This document shows positions 63,661-64,000 of a DNA stretch of 64,000 nt, piece after piece (within the stretch, counting starts at the first letter, position 1; the number at the start of each line of letters is the position of its first letter). A program made the translations under genes and the position numbers. This DNA is from Clostridium sp. MD294 (GTDB lineage: Bacteria > Bacillota > Clostridia > Lachnospirales > Anaerotignaceae): contig NZ_CP097810.1 in NCBI RefSeq assembly GCF_000364165.2, forward strand, positions 1,800,130 through 1,864,129. Direction: 5' to 3'. The notes under the pieces were generated by a model, which worked only from the letters and a program-made list of their open reading frames with translations, was not told the origin of the DNA and did not search any database.

Positions 63661-64000
63661 ATGATTAGAAAAATTATTAAAATTGATGAACAAAAATGTA
63701 ATGGTTGTGGTGCTTGTGCTGTAGCTTGTCATGAAGGTGCTATTGAAATGATAAATGGCAAGGCAAAACTTACTCGAGAAGATTATTGTGATGGTATTGG
63801 TGACTGTTTACCAAATTGTCCTACAAATGCAATTTCATTTGAACAAAGAGAAGCTCCTGCTTATAATGAGAAGGCTGTTATGGCAGCAAAACAACAAAAA
63901 CAATTTAAAGGGTGTTCTGGAGTACAAGCAAAAACAATTTTACACCAAAATACAGAATATAATACAGTAACAAATGAAATAGTAAGCCAACTTTCACAAT
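63661..64000 (+). CDS. 4Fe-4S ferredoxin-domain protein (3' end outside window)
   Basis: At least 113 residues, open to the window end. CNGCGACAVACHEG and CDGIGDCLPNCPTNA are two cluster motifs (CxxCxxCxxxC; CxxxxxCxxxCP), followed by a less conserved linker EQREAPAYNEKAV. These proteins usually sit next to hybrid-cluster protein hcp in Clostridia; the rest lies beyond the window. Confidence 0.85.
   Translation, partial: MIRKIIKIDEQKCNGCGACAVACHEGAIEMINGKAKLTREDYCDGIGDCLPNCPTNAISFEQREAPAYNEKAVMAAKQQKQFKGCSGVQAKTILHQNTEYNTVTNEIVSQLSQ

Overview
The window is low-GC (roughly 30% by eye), AT-biased Firmicutes DNA with strong AGGAGG ribosome sites. It comes from an anaerobic, flagellated, amino-acid-fermenting Clostridia. 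Two near-identical genes match the beta-alanyl-CoA:ammonia lyase family known from Clostridium (Anaerotignum) propionicum, so an Anaerotignum-like Lachnospirales host is the best guess. That taxonomic call is an inference.

Region 1 (1 to about 22.8 kb) is a PBSX/Xkd-type contractile-tail prophage, cut by the left window edge. Its order is portal end, MuF head protein fused to a metallopeptidase-like toxin tip, immunity gene, an orphan second tip plus immunity, a third tip remnant plus immunity, XkdF protease, a type I toxin-antitoxin locus, scaffold-like protein, then directly XkdP-Q-R-S, an inserted hicAB module, XkdT-U, four 121-bp structured repeats, tail fibres, a divergent DUF4160-DUF2442-XRE operon, an Fn3 protein, XkdX, XhlA, holin and amidase. 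Capsid, connectors, sheath, tube and tape measure are absent between scaffold and XkdP, so the element is probably defective. Behind the amidase lies a two-gene ATPase/TOPRIM defence-like cargo, followed by a second copy of the amidase 3' end.

Region 2 (23 to 31.5 kb) holds host genes: cupin, radical SAM activase-like protein, MerR with a flavodoxin and a lipoprotein flavodoxin, and a beta-glucoside operon (BglG antiterminator, PTS EIIBCA, 6-phospho-beta-glucosidase) with a RAT/terminator leader.

Region 3 (31.5 to 50.2 kb) is a catabolic island: LysR, GDH-like amino-acid dehydrogenase, M20 amidohydrolase, ectoine-hydrolase-like M24 protein, TRAP transporter, DMT exporter, four-subunit 2-oxoacid:ferredoxin oxidoreductase and beta-alanyl-CoA ammonia lyase. 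Read in order these could convert ectoine through 2,4-diaminobutyrate and 4-amino-2-oxobutyrate to beta-alanyl-CoA and acryloyl-CoA, a fermentative route I do not know to be described. A second operon follows behind a tandem glycine-riboswitch-like leader and terminator: APC permease, saccharopine-dehydrogenase-like enzyme, a second lyase copy, a nitrilase-family amidase and a small unknown protein.

Region 4 (50.2 to 64 kb) holds a large unknown protein, an ECF sigma/anti-sigma/SIMPL/GNAT operon, an ECF-transporter S component overlapping a class V aminotransferase, and a motility block (HExxH protein, XRE regulator, CsrA, flagellin, flagellin lysine methylase). It ends with a Cys/Gly/Asn-rich peptide and a divergent Crp/Fnr regulator and ferredoxin pair. 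Shared palindromes link the XRE gene, csrA and flagellin, and the flagellin leader carries a CsrA-type hairpin.
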